From JAGVIE01 sp964520905 (lineage in GTDB: Bacteria; Bacteroidota; Ignavibacteria; UBA10030; SZUA-254): a DNA stretch of 64,000 nucleotides. Below, in pieces: positions 45,462-53,462 of the stretch (within the stretch, counting starts at the first letter, position 1; every line of letters begins with the position of its first letter). The translations under genes were made by a program, and so were the position numbers. The stretch lies in the NCBI GenBank assembly GCA_964520905.1, contig CAZFQL010000003.1, positions 124,001 to 188,000 of the forward strand, read 5' to 3'. A model generated the notes under the pieces. That model was given only the letters and a program-made list of their open reading frames with translations, searched no databases and was not told the origin of the DNA.

Positions 45462-45513
45462 GAATATACAACACTCATCTTTCAATTGCAACCACACGAA
45501 TAAAGAGTTATAT
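45462..45513. repeat. ~52-bp direct repeat, copy B (upstream of the YghO-like gene)
   Basis: This tract is near-identical to 43956-44007 (GAATATACAACACTCATC in place of GAATATACAATACTCATA, then AATTGCAACCAC shared). It lies about 145 bases upstream of the YghO-like GTG on the minus strand, so both copies sit in front of minus-strand genes. Confidence 0.65.
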
Positions 45514-45594
45514 TACTACCGAAGTTACTCCGAAAGCTGTGGAAAGTAATAGAATTACGCAGATAATGGGCATAGTAAAATATTCCCATAGAAA

Positions 45595-45650
45595 TCCTAA
45601 ATCCTAATATCTGCGCCAGAGGCGCATCAGCCTGCGGCTGATAAATTCTA
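45595..45650 (-). repeat. Interspersed double-hairpin repeat, second copy
   Basis: TGCGCC-aga-GGCGCA (45612-45626) is followed directly by TCAGCC-tgc-GGCTGA (45627-45641). This is the reverse complement of 10771-10800 with one base different, and the flanks also match (AAATCCTAAAT on one side, AAATTCTAAAA on the other). It is a second insertion of the element found inside the Bat operon. Confidence 0.75.
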
Positions 45651-45753
45651 AAATCAAAATCCCCTTTTTCAAATTTGAGGAATTAGACATTGGAATTTGC
45701 TTAGGATTTAGAGTTTCGTATTTTCTAATGACGTTACTTATTCACTGATATTA

Positions 45754-45852
45754 CGCACCGTAGGTGCGAAATGTCTATAGGAGTTTCTGACGGAAGCATT
45801 TTAAGCTCCGTAGGAGCGAAATGTCCCTTTTTACATGTCGCCCCTCTGGGGC
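45754..45852 (+). repeat. Three small GTAGG/GCGAAATGT hairpins
   Basis: The first is CGCACC-gta-GGTGCG then AAATGTC (45754-45768 and on). The second is GCTCC-gta-GGAGC then GAAATGTCC (45805-45817 and on). The third is GCCCC-tct-GGGGC (45840-45852) preceded by ACATGTC, so it is in the opposite orientation. This is a small cluster of one interspersed hairpin family in the 697-base gap before the DUF1385 gene, which otherwise holds no gene. Confidence 0.6.
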
Positions 45853-46014
45853 TTTTTAAAGAAAATATTGAATTCTACAAACATTACGTCTGCCAAGAGC
45901 ATCACTTTGTGACCTACGGGACTTTGTGTCGTAATCATAATCAGAAGAAAAATGAGTATTTGCGGAACATCAATTATTAAATAAATAGAAGAAAATAAAT
46001 TCAAGGAATTAATA

Positions 46015-47034
46015 TTGTCGGAAAATAAACAAGAAATAAAATTCGATCCAAGTAAACCACTGCAAGTTGGCGGGCAGGCAGTCATCGAAGGTGTGATGAT
46101 GCGTGCGCCGGGGAAGATTGCCACTGCTGTGCGCCGCACAAACGGCGATATAGTTGTCAGAAAACGAGAATACAAATCGCTGGCAGAAAAAAATAAAATC
46201 TTCAAGCTGCCGATACTTCGAGGTGCAGTCGGGTTAATTGAGATGATGTTTGTAGGCATCGAGACGCTCAACTTCTCTGCCGAGGTCGCTATGCACGATA
46301 TCGATTTGCAAGAACGGGCGAAAGGCAACGGTCAGGAGATCAAGAAAAAGAAATCAGCTTCCAACCTGCGGTTGGCGCTTACTGTGCTTTTTGCACTCGC
46401 GCTGGGGATTGCGATTTTCTTTGTTACGCCACTTATCATAACGACGAAACTCTTTAGCATCGAGCAAAATGCGTTTGGATTTAACATCATCGCCGGATTA
46501 ATACGTTTGATCATTCTCCTGATATACTTGCTTGCGATATCGATGATGAAGGATGTAAAGCGGCTGTTCCAATATCACGGCGGCGAGCACAAAGCAGTAA
46601 TGACGTTTGAATCTAACAAAGAGTTGAACATAAAATCGGCGTTGCTGTCTTCGCGATTTCATCCGCGATGTGGGACGAGCTTCATACTTATCGTGGTTCT
46701 TGCATCGATGGTGCTGTTCTCGATATTCGATTCGCTGCTGATAATGTGGCTCGGTAAAATTACTCTGCTCGTTCGTCTGTTGACGCACCTGCCGTTGATT
46801 CCGTTGGTCGGCGGGATTGCATACGAATTTATCCGGTGGTCGGGGCGTAAGAGCAATACAACGCTTGGCAAAATTCTCATCGCGCCCGGTTTGTGGATGC
46901 AAAAGATTACAACCAAAGAACCGGACGCTTCGCAGGTTGATGTTGCGCTTATCGCGATGAAATGCGCGCTTGGGATTGAAGTGTCTCAACAGGTTTCATA
47001 CGTTCAACTTGTGTCTGAGCTGGTGGAGAAGTAA
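46015..47034 (+). CDS. DUF1385 membrane protein
   Basis: A DUF1385 (YqhQ-type) protein: 'VGGQAVIEGVMMRAPGKIATAVRR' near the start and 'YHGGEHKAVMTFESNKEL' with a His/Glu/His cluster later, plus about four transmembrane helices (about 120-145, 150-180, 235-258, 263-283). Function is unknown. Genes of this family often lie directly before prfA, as here (gap of 2 bases). The start is a TTG with AAGGAATTA upstream, chosen because it keeps the conserved N-terminus complete. Confidence 0.9.
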   Translation: MSENKQEIKFDPSKPLQVGGQAVIEGVMMRAPGKIATAVRRTNGDIVVRKREYKSLAEKNKIFKLPILRGAVGLIEMMFVGIETLNFSAEVAMHDIDLQERAKGNGQEIKKKKSASNLRLALTVLFALALGIAIFFVTPLIITTKLFSIEQNAFGFNIIAGLIRLIILLIYLLAISMMKDVKRLFQYHGGEHKAVMTFESNKELNIKSALLSSRFHPRCGTSFILIVVLASMVLFSIFDSLLIMWLGKITLLVRLLTHLPLIPLVGGIAYEFIRWSGRKSNTTLGKILIAPGLWMQKITTKEPDASQVDVALIAMKCALGIEVSQQVSYVQLVSELVEK

Positions 47035-47036
47035 GA

Positions 47037-48107
47037 ATGTTTGATAAGCTTGAAAAATTAATAGCGCGATACGAAGAAATTACTCAGCTTCTTTCTGATC
47101 CGGCAGTTATTTCCAATCAGGAAAGATACCGCGAGCTTAGCAAAGAGCACGCCGAGAAGACGGAGATCGCCCGCAAGTATCAGGAGTATAAAAAATCGAG
47201 GACGGATGTTGAGAACCTAAAACATCTTGCCGGGAATGAAGCCGATTTAGAAATGCGTGAGCTTGCCGCCGCTGAACTTGCCGGGGCACAGGCAAAGTTT
47301 TTAAAATTGGAAGAAGAGCTTAAAATTCTGCTTGTACCTAAAGACCCGAATGACGATAAAGATTGTATCGTTGAGATTCGCGGCGGAACAGGCGGAGAAG
47401 AGGCGGCGCTTTTCGCGGCAGATTTATATCGCATGTACACACGGTACGCAGAGCGCGCAGGCTGGAAAACTGAATTGATGGATTGGAACGATACAGGTCT
47501 TGGCGGATTCAAGGAAGTTATTTTCTCGCTCAAAGGTAACGGTGCTTACGGGGCTTTAAAATTCGAAAGCGGCGTGCATCGTGTTCAGCGTGTGCCGGAG
47601 ACGGAAGCACAGGGACGTGTGCATACATCGGCGGCAACTGTTGCTGTACTGCCTGAAGTTGAAGATGTTGAGATTGAAATAAATCCTGCCGATTTGCAAT
47701 TCGATACTTATCGCGCGGGCGGCAAGGGCGGGCAGAATGTGAATAAAGTTGAAACCGCCGTGCGTATAACGCATAGACCAAGCGGTGTCATCGTCGCATG
47801 CCAGCAGGAACGGTCTCAATTTCAGAATCGCGAACGTGCGATGAAAATGTTGCGGGCAAAATTATATGAAGCAAAAATCCGGGAACAAAATGCCGATATC
47901 TCCGCACAGCGGCGATTGATGGTAAAGAGCGGCGACCGGAGCGATAAAATCCGGACATACAACTTTCCCCAGAACCGTATTACCGACCATCGTATCGGGT
48001 TGACGCTTTACAATCTTTCTGAAATAATCGATGGAAAGTTGGATGAAATTATCGAGCAATTGAAGATTGCAGATAAAGCAGAGAAATTACAGGAGAGCGG
48101 GGAATAA
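47037..48107 (+). CDS. prfA: Peptide chain release factor 1
   Basis: RF1 ends translation at UAA and UAG. The peptidyl-tRNA hydrolysis motif GGQ is in 'RAGGKGGQNVNKVE', and the stop-codon tripeptide region is 'RVPETEAQGRVHTSAATV', with a PxT form as in RF1. The length of 356 residues is normal. It follows DUF1385 closely. prmC, which methylates RF1 and often follows it, is absent; instead tadA lies convergently. Confidence 0.96.
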   Translation: MFDKLEKLIARYEEITQLLSDPAVISNQERYRELSKEHAEKTEIARKYQEYKKSRTDVENLKHLAGNEADLEMRELAAAELAGAQAKFLKLEEELKILLVPKDPNDDKDCIVEIRGGTGGEEAALFAADLYRMYTRYAERAGWKTELMDWNDTGLGGFKEVIFSLKGNGAYGALKFESGVHRVQRVPETEAQGRVHTSAATVAVLPEVEDVEIEINPADLQFDTYRAGGKGGQNVNKVETAVRITHRPSGVIVACQQERSQFQNRERAMKMLRAKLYEAKIREQNADISAQRRLMVKSGDRSDKIRTYNFPQNRITDHRIGLTLYNLSEIIDGKLDEIIEQLKIADKAEKLQESGE

Positions 48108-48141
48108 GGAGATTCCCCAATTGAACTTGTAATGAACGTCA

Positions 48142-48169
48142 ATTAAAACCACAGGGCAATGGTTTTAAT
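48142..48169. terminator. Bidirectional terminator between prfA and tadA
   Basis: ATTAAAACCA (48142-48151) and TGGTTTTAAT (48160-48169) form a perfect 10-bp stem around an eight-base loop. On the plus strand a T-rich run follows. The right arm contains the tadA stop codon (48165-48167), so both convergent genes share it. Confidence 0.7.
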
Positions 48170-48635
48170 CTTTTCGTATTCGATGCAGTTTAAAAAATTC
48201 TTTCAATATCGATCCACATTCTTCTTCTAAAATTCCACCAATTGTATGAACTCGATGATTTAACCGTGTATCGTTCGTGATCGTATAGAGCGATGAGCAG
48301 GCGCCAGCTTTCGGATCGTAAGCTCCAAAAATGAGACGTGGTATTCTTGAAAGAACAATTGCACCGGCACACATCGGGCATGGTTCAAGCGTAACATACA
48401 TAGTACATTTTTCTAACCTTCGGTTACCGCGGTACGCGGCGGCGGCGGTCAGAGCTATCATCTCTGCGTGTGCCGTTGGATCCTGCAGCATCTCGATTTG
48501 GTTCGAACCTCTTCCAATGATTGTACCGTCGTGTACGATCACCGCGCCGACGGGAACTTCCTTCCGACTTAAAGCGAGACCGGCTTCCTTAAGCGCCTTT
48601 TCCATCCAATATTCGTGTTGTTTGTCACCCTTCAT
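48165..48635 (-). CDS. tadA: tRNA-specific adenosine deaminase
   Basis: TadA converts A34 to inosine in tRNA-Arg(ACG). Zinc and catalytic residues are present: 'HAEM' at 56-59 and 'PCPMC' at 85-89 in 'TLEPCPMCAGAI'. 'SRKEVPVGAVIVHDG' near the start is typical. The length of 156 residues is normal. It is convergent with prfA and divergent from the PHP-domain gene. A guanine-deaminase relative is possible but the motif spacing fits TadA. Confidence 0.93.
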   Translation of the reverse strand: MKGDKQHEYWMEKALKEAGLALSRKEVPVGAVIVHDGTIIGRGSNQIEMLQDPTAHAEMIALTAAAAYRGNRRLEKCTMYVTLEPCPMCAGAIVLSRIPRLIFGAYDPKAGACSSLYTITNDTRLNHRVHTIGGILEEECGSILKEFFKLHRIRKD

Positions 48636-48669
48636 ATTCGATTTTTCAATTTAATTGTAAAGATTACAC

Positions 48670-48683
48670 TTTAGTATACTAAA
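48670..48683. promoter_or_regulatory. Perfect 14-bp palindrome, possible operator
   Basis: TTTAGTATACTAAA is perfectly self-complementary and lies in the divergent gap between tadA and the PHP-domain gene. A sigma-70-like TATAAT at 48766-48771 with TTGTTA 15 bases upstream (48745-48750) may serve the PHP gene. Binding by a dimeric regulator is inference only. Confidence 0.35.
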
Positions 48684-48800
48684 AAATGCCAATTTCCTCA
48701 AGCAATATTAATTTTTTTAAAGGGAACGCTATTTGCGTTGATTATTGTTATTATTTTCGATAGTTTATAATAGAAATGTTGTTATTTAATTGAGAATTTA

Positions 48801-51800
48801 ATGAAAAACCGCCTCCCAGCGCTCATTGCACTTGTGTGTGCAGTCGGAATTTTTACGTCCGCTCGTGCACAAACCCCATATAATATTTATTTTGGAGATA
48901 ACCATTCTCATTCATGGTATTCGGATGGAAATCAGGACCAGAATCAAACAACATATACTGTACCCGTAGCCCGTTCAATAACTTGGGCAAGAACAAACCG
49001 TTCAAGCTTTGATTTTCTTGGTATTAGCGACCATAACCATAACGAGAGTCTAAACATGACTCTCGCTTATTGGCGATCAGGTCATCGTGAAGCAGATTCA
49101 GTGAACCAAGATGGAAATTTTGTAGGTATGTATGGGCAGGAATGGGGAACTATTAGCACTGGTGGTCACGTATTGGTGTATGGTACGGATAAATTGTTTG
49201 GCTGGAATCCCGGAGTTTATGATGTCTATGTTGCCAAGGGAGATTATGGCGGTTTATTTACTGCTGTAAAAGCAAATAATGGTTATTGTTATTTGGCTCA
49301 TCCAGTATCATCTGATTTTGATGGTATTTTCACTGTGGCATATAATGCAAATTGGGATAGTGTTGTACAGGGTGTTTCACTTAAGAGTGGAAATGCATTT
49401 TCGACCAATACTACCGAAACTGATCCTGATGCCGGAGATTTTGTAACTCAGTATCATCAGCTTTTATATAAAGGTTATCATGTTGCACCAATTGCAAATC
49501 AGGATAATCATAACACAACTTTCGGTAAATCGAATCAGCAGCGAACTGGTTTACTTGCAACGTCATTAACAAAAGCAAATGTTGACGATGCATTTAGGAA
49601 TCGGCGAGTGTATGCTGTGGAAGATCATAACCTTCAGGTGCAGTTTGAAGTCGGGACACACCGTATGGGTGAAATATTTTCGATGTCTGGTTCCATTCCA
49701 ATCAGAGTTAAAGCGATTGATCCGGATGGAGGCGAATCGATTTCGAGAATTGAAATTCGCTACGGAGTACCCGGATCTGGTACGACTCCAACGACTTTGC
49801 AATATGTAACCGGTCGAGATTCGTTAGTATTTACACAAGCACAAACGATCGGCACAACGTATTATTATTATGCGTACGTCATTGAAGCCGATGGTCACCG
49901 TGCATGGACAGCGCCGATGTGGATAACGATTAGTTCAAGCCCGCCACCCGGATCATTTGCTCTTCTTACACCCGCGAATGCTTCTACGGGTCAACCCGTA
50001 GCCGGTACTCTTCGATGGCAAACATCATCAGGGGCAACAAGTTATGATGTGTATTTAGGGACAACAAATCCACCGACCACTAAAGTCAGTACATCTCAAA
50101 CAGATACATTTTATAATTACAGCGGATTAAATAACGGCGCAGTATATTATTGGAAGGTTACTGCTAAGAATACAGTTGGATCCACAGATGCAACAAGTTC
50201 GCCGTGGAATTTTACAACTATTCAGGTAGCGCCAATTGCTTTTAATTTACTTTCCCCGACGAATGGAGCCGTCAATCAATCCATATCGGGTACATTATCA
50301 TGGCAAACGTCAACGAACGCTACGGGTTATGATGTTTATATTAGCACAACCAATCCACCTGTAACAAAAGTAAGTTCAAATCAATCCGCTACATCGTACA
50401 ATTATAGCGGTTTAACTAACAGCAATACATACTACTGGAAAGTGGTTGCGAAGAATGCGATTGACAGCATCACTGCTACCGGTTCTCCCTGGAGTTTTAC
50501 AACAATTATTGCACCGCCCGGACCATTCTCTTTACTTTCACCAGCGAACAGCGCTGCGAACCAACCTGTTGATGGAACGCTCTCATGGCAATCCTCGGCA
50601 AATGCTTCGGGGTATGATATCTATCTCAGCACAATCAATCCCCCAACAATTAAAGTAAGTTCGAATCAAGCAGGAACAACATACAATTACGCCGGATTGT
50701 CAAATAGCGCAACTTACTATTGGAAGATTGTTGCAAAAAATATAGCCGATAGTACGATTGGAACCGGTTCACCCAGAAGCTTCACGACTATTCAAGCGCC
50801 GCCGGGTTCGTTTAACCTGCTATCGCCTGCAAATGGTGCAATCAATCGATCAATCTCAGGTACATTAACATGGCAGGCTTCACCGAATGCAACGCAGTAT
50901 GATGTCTATCTTGACATAAACAATCCTCCTCTAACAAGAATAAGTGCAAATCAATCCGGAACAACATTCGATTTTAGTAATTTATCTTATGTAACAACCT
51001 ATTATTGGAAAGTTGTAGCAAAGAATAATGTAGATTCGATAACAGCAAATGGTACACCTTGGAATTTTGTTACGATTGGACCTCCCCCCGATGTTTTCCA
51101 ATTGCTATCTCCAATGGACAGTGCGACCAGTCAATTGTTGACGGGATCACTCGTCTGGAATTCGTCTGCGACTGCATTGAACTACGATGTTTACATTGAT
51201 ACACAAAATCCACCGATTACGAAAGTAGATTCAAACAAGACAGATACTTTATATAATTATTCCGGTTTAAGCGCCAATACAATATACTATTGGAAGATTA
51301 CGGCAAAAAATTCCAACGGAACTACCACTGCCTCGAATGCACCGAGAAAGTTTACAACGCTTCCTCTGCCGGCGCAGCCATCGGGTGTTTCTCCATCGCA
51401 GATAACGGAAGGAAGTTTGCAGATTAATTGGGTAGATAATGCTACGGACGAGACCGGTTATAGAATATACCGTTCCCTGAATTCAGATGGACCTTTTGCA
51501 CAAGTGGATGGAGATCTTCTTCCCAATACGATTACATTCACAGACAATGGATTGCAAATCAACCAGCGTTATTATTATCGCATTGTTCCGTTTAATACTA
51601 TCGGAGAAGGTGAATTTGCCTTTATCAATCTTACTACTTTGGCAACTCTTGCAGGGACCCCGACTATCACGAATATTTTTTCACAATCACTCACTGTTAC
51701 CATTGTCCCGAATTCAAATCCACCGGCGACTCAATTTGCCATCCGTGCCGTGACGGAAAGTGCTACCGGCTTTGTTCAGCAAGACGGAACACTTGGTTCT

Positions 51801-53096
51801 GTTCCTGTATGGCGGACTTACTCAGAGTGGAGCGGATTGAACGGGATAGATGTTCGTGGATTGACAAGTTGCATGTATTATACTTTCAGCATAAAAGCTC
51901 GCAATCTGGATGGGGTGGAAACAATATATGGATCAGGCACAGGTTTACAGTTATCATGTAACAAAATAACAATGAGTGTCGTCAGCGGATGGAATTTAAT
52001 ATCACTTCCTTTTAAATTGACAAAAGTTCCTAAATCGGGCGTTTTCCCAACAAACGTTTCCGATGCATTCGCGTATGAAGATAGTTATATTTCCCATGAC
52101 TCTCTTTCGCACGGATACGGTTACTGGATTAAATTCGGAACGGATGATAGTGTTGACATTTCAGGCGATTCATCCTACGTTGACACAATTTCTCTAAGAA
52201 TCGGATGGAACCTGATCGGATCGTTGACGATACCAATTAGCGTAAACTCTATTGTTACCGATCCTCCGGGAATTCTAACGTCGGATTATTTTGGATTTAA
52301 CGGAACATATGTGAGAAGCGATACTCTTTTCCCGTCGAGAGGTTATTGGATAAAATCGAATTCAGATGGAAAGCTTATCCTTTCATCTTCTGTGAGTCTT
52401 TATAAGAACTCTACCGGTAAATTGCTGAATACTATCATGGGGTCAGCCGATTCTTTCACATTTGATGATCAAACCGGTCATAGGCAGACGTTATATATCG
52501 GAACTGATTCGATTAACAACATTAAACGTGAATTGCCGCCGGTTCCGCCGTCCGGCGCTTTCGATGTTCGTTTTAAGTCTCATCAATCTGTAGAGCGCTT
52601 GATGACCGGTGGTAAAAAGCAAGAATTTCAAATATTACTGCAATCATTGCACTATCCCGTTAGGGTATCATGGGTATTATCGTCGAGGGAAATTTATTCA
52701 TTTAAGTTACCCAATGGTAACAAAATACTCGGAGCCAGCGGTGAATTAATAATCGAGAAAGATATTACAAACATAAGTTTGGTTGCAGAGAACAAAAATG
52801 AAACCTCAATACCTAAAGAAATCCTTTTGTTCCAGAATTACCCCAATCCATTTAACCCTTCTACAGTCATCAACTATGAACTTCCATATACAAGTTACAC
52901 ACGCTTAACCGTTTACGATCTTCTGGGTAGAATTGTCGCAACTGTCGTTGATGCTGTAATGGAAAAAGGTGATCATGCTGTTACCTGGAATCCAAAGATT
53001 GCAGGGGGCATATATTACTACCATCTGGAGGTAAAAAGCGTTGATAATCCGTCCATTTCAAACAAGACTACAAAAACAATGGTTTTTTTGAAATGA
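48801..53096 (+). CDS. Secreted PHP-domain protein with fibronectin-like repeats and T9SS signal
   Basis: A signal peptide (1-24) leads to a PHP-type metal-dependent hydrolase domain (about 25-290) with 'GDNHSHSWYSDG' (HxH at 35-37) and 'LGISDHNH' (SDH at 76-78). Then from about residue 381 come five Fn3-like repeats starting with variants of 'LLSPANGAxNQxxxGTLxW', a canonical Fn3 ('PSGVSPSQITEGSLQINWVD'), and another beta domain. A T9SS type A domain with 'NYPNPFNPSTVINYELP' ends the protein (about 1345-1431). The substrate of this extracellular phosphoesterase-like enzyme is unknown. Confidence 0.88.
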   Translation: MKNRLPALIALVCAVGIFTSARAQTPYNIYFGDNHSHSWYSDGNQDQNQTTYTVPVARSITWARTNRSSFDFLGISDHNHNESLNMTLAYWRSGHREADSVNQDGNFVGMYGQEWGTISTGGHVLVYGTDKLFGWNPGVYDVYVAKGDYGGLFTAVKANNGYCYLAHPVSSDFDGIFTVAYNANWDSVVQGVSLKSGNAFSTNTTETDPDAGDFVTQYHQLLYKGYHVAPIANQDNHNTTFGKSNQQRTGLLATSLTKANVDDAFRNRRVYAVEDHNLQVQFEVGTHRMGEIFSMSGSIPIRVKAIDPDGGESISRIEIRYGVPGSGTTPTTLQYVTGRDSLVFTQAQTIGTTYYYYAYVIEADGHRAWTAPMWITISSSPPPGSFALLTPANASTGQPVAGTLRWQTSSGATSYDVYLGTTNPPTTKVSTSQTDTFYNYSGLNNGAVYYWKVTAKNTVGSTDATSSPWNFTTIQVAPIAFNLLSPTNGAVNQSISGTLSWQTSTNATGYDVYISTTNPPVTKVSSNQSATSYNYSGLTNSNTYYWKVVAKNAIDSITATGSPWSFTTIIAPPGPFSLLSPANSAANQPVDGTLSWQSSANASGYDIYLSTINPPTIKVSSNQAGTTYNYAGLSNSATYYWKIVAKNIADSTIGTGSPRSFTTIQAPPGSFNLLSPANGAINRSISGTLTWQASPNATQYDVYLDINNPPLTRISANQSGTTFDFSNLSYVTTYYWKVVAKNNVDSITANGTPWNFVTIGPPPDVFQLLSPMDSATSQLLTGSLVWNSSATALNYDVYIDTQNPPITKVDSNKTDTLYNYSGLSANTIYYWKITAKNSNGTTTASNAPRKFTTLPLPAQPSGVSPSQITEGSLQINWVDNATDETGYRIYRSLNSDGPFAQVDGDLLPNTITFTDNGLQINQRYYYRIVPFNTIGEGEFAFINLTTLATLAGTPTITNIFSQSLTVTIVPNSNPPATQFAIRAVTESATGFVQQDGTLGSVPVWRTYSEWSGLNGIDVRGLTSCMYYTFSIKARNLDGVETIYGSGTGLQLSCNKITMSVVSGWNLISLPFKLTKVPKSGVFPTNVSDAFAYEDSYISHDSLSHGYGYWIKFGTDDSVDISGDSSYVDTISLRIGWNLIGSLTIPISVNSIVTDPPGILTSDYFGFNGTYVRSDTLFPSRGYWIKSNSDGKLILSSSVSLYKNSTGKLLNTIMGSADSFTFDDQTGHRQTLYIGTDSINNIKRELPPVPPSGAFDVRFKSHQSVERLMTGGKKQEFQILLQSLHYPVRVSWVLSSREIYSFKLPNGNKILGASGELIIEKDITNISLVAENKNETSIPKEILLFQNYPNPFNPSTVINYELPYTSYTRLTVYDLLGRIVATVVDAVMEKGDHAVTWNPKIAGGIYYYHLEVKSVDNPSISNKTTKTMVFLK

Positions 53097-53235
53097 GAAA
53101 AATTCTTATCTTTTTTTATTTCTGCCCATTTGGATTCTCTACATACATAAATTCATAATTTAATAGAATTTTAGACTTTCCTTCGTAAAACCTGTTGATT
53201 TTTCGAGAATCGCAGAAAACCTTCAAAATTCGTAC

Positions 53236-53266
53236 TTGACAATCTTAACAGAATTACTTAACTTTG
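53236..53266 (+). promoter_or_regulatory. Bacteroidota-type promoter
   Basis: TTG (53236-53238, in TTGACA), 20 bases, TAACTTTG (53259-53266) is a full match to the TAnnTTTG -7 element at the usual spacing. It lies in the 366-base gap before the giant repeat protein. A 25-codon open frame (53325) follows before the gene itself (53463); otherwise nothing else was seen in the gap. Confidence 0.5.
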
Positions 53267-53324
53267 TCCGCTAAATTATCCTTATAAGTCATTATAATCA
53301 TTATGTGGAATACATGAGGTTTAA

Positions 53325-53402
53325 ATGAAAAAACGGCTAAAATTATTCGTTTATATCATTGTACTTTCGAGATATCGGAGATCCTCAATTCAATATTGCT
53401 AA
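53325..53402 (+). other. 25-codon micro-ORF before the giant gene
   Basis: The frame begins 'MKKRLKLFVYIIVLS', which looks like the start of a signal peptide, then turns basic and stops at 53400-53402. A GAGG lies 8-9 bases upstream of the ATG. It could be a leader peptide, the remnant of a truncated exported protein, or chance. It is not a supported gene. Confidence 0.3.
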
Positions 53403-53462
53403 ACAATTTTACTTTCCTTCAGCCCAATATGATCATTTGTAACATAACATAAAGGAATATCT

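Noticed and set aside
45754..45852. Possible CRISPR array
   Set aside because: Only three short hairpins with unequal spacing, one inverted, and no conserved full-length repeat or cas gene nearby.
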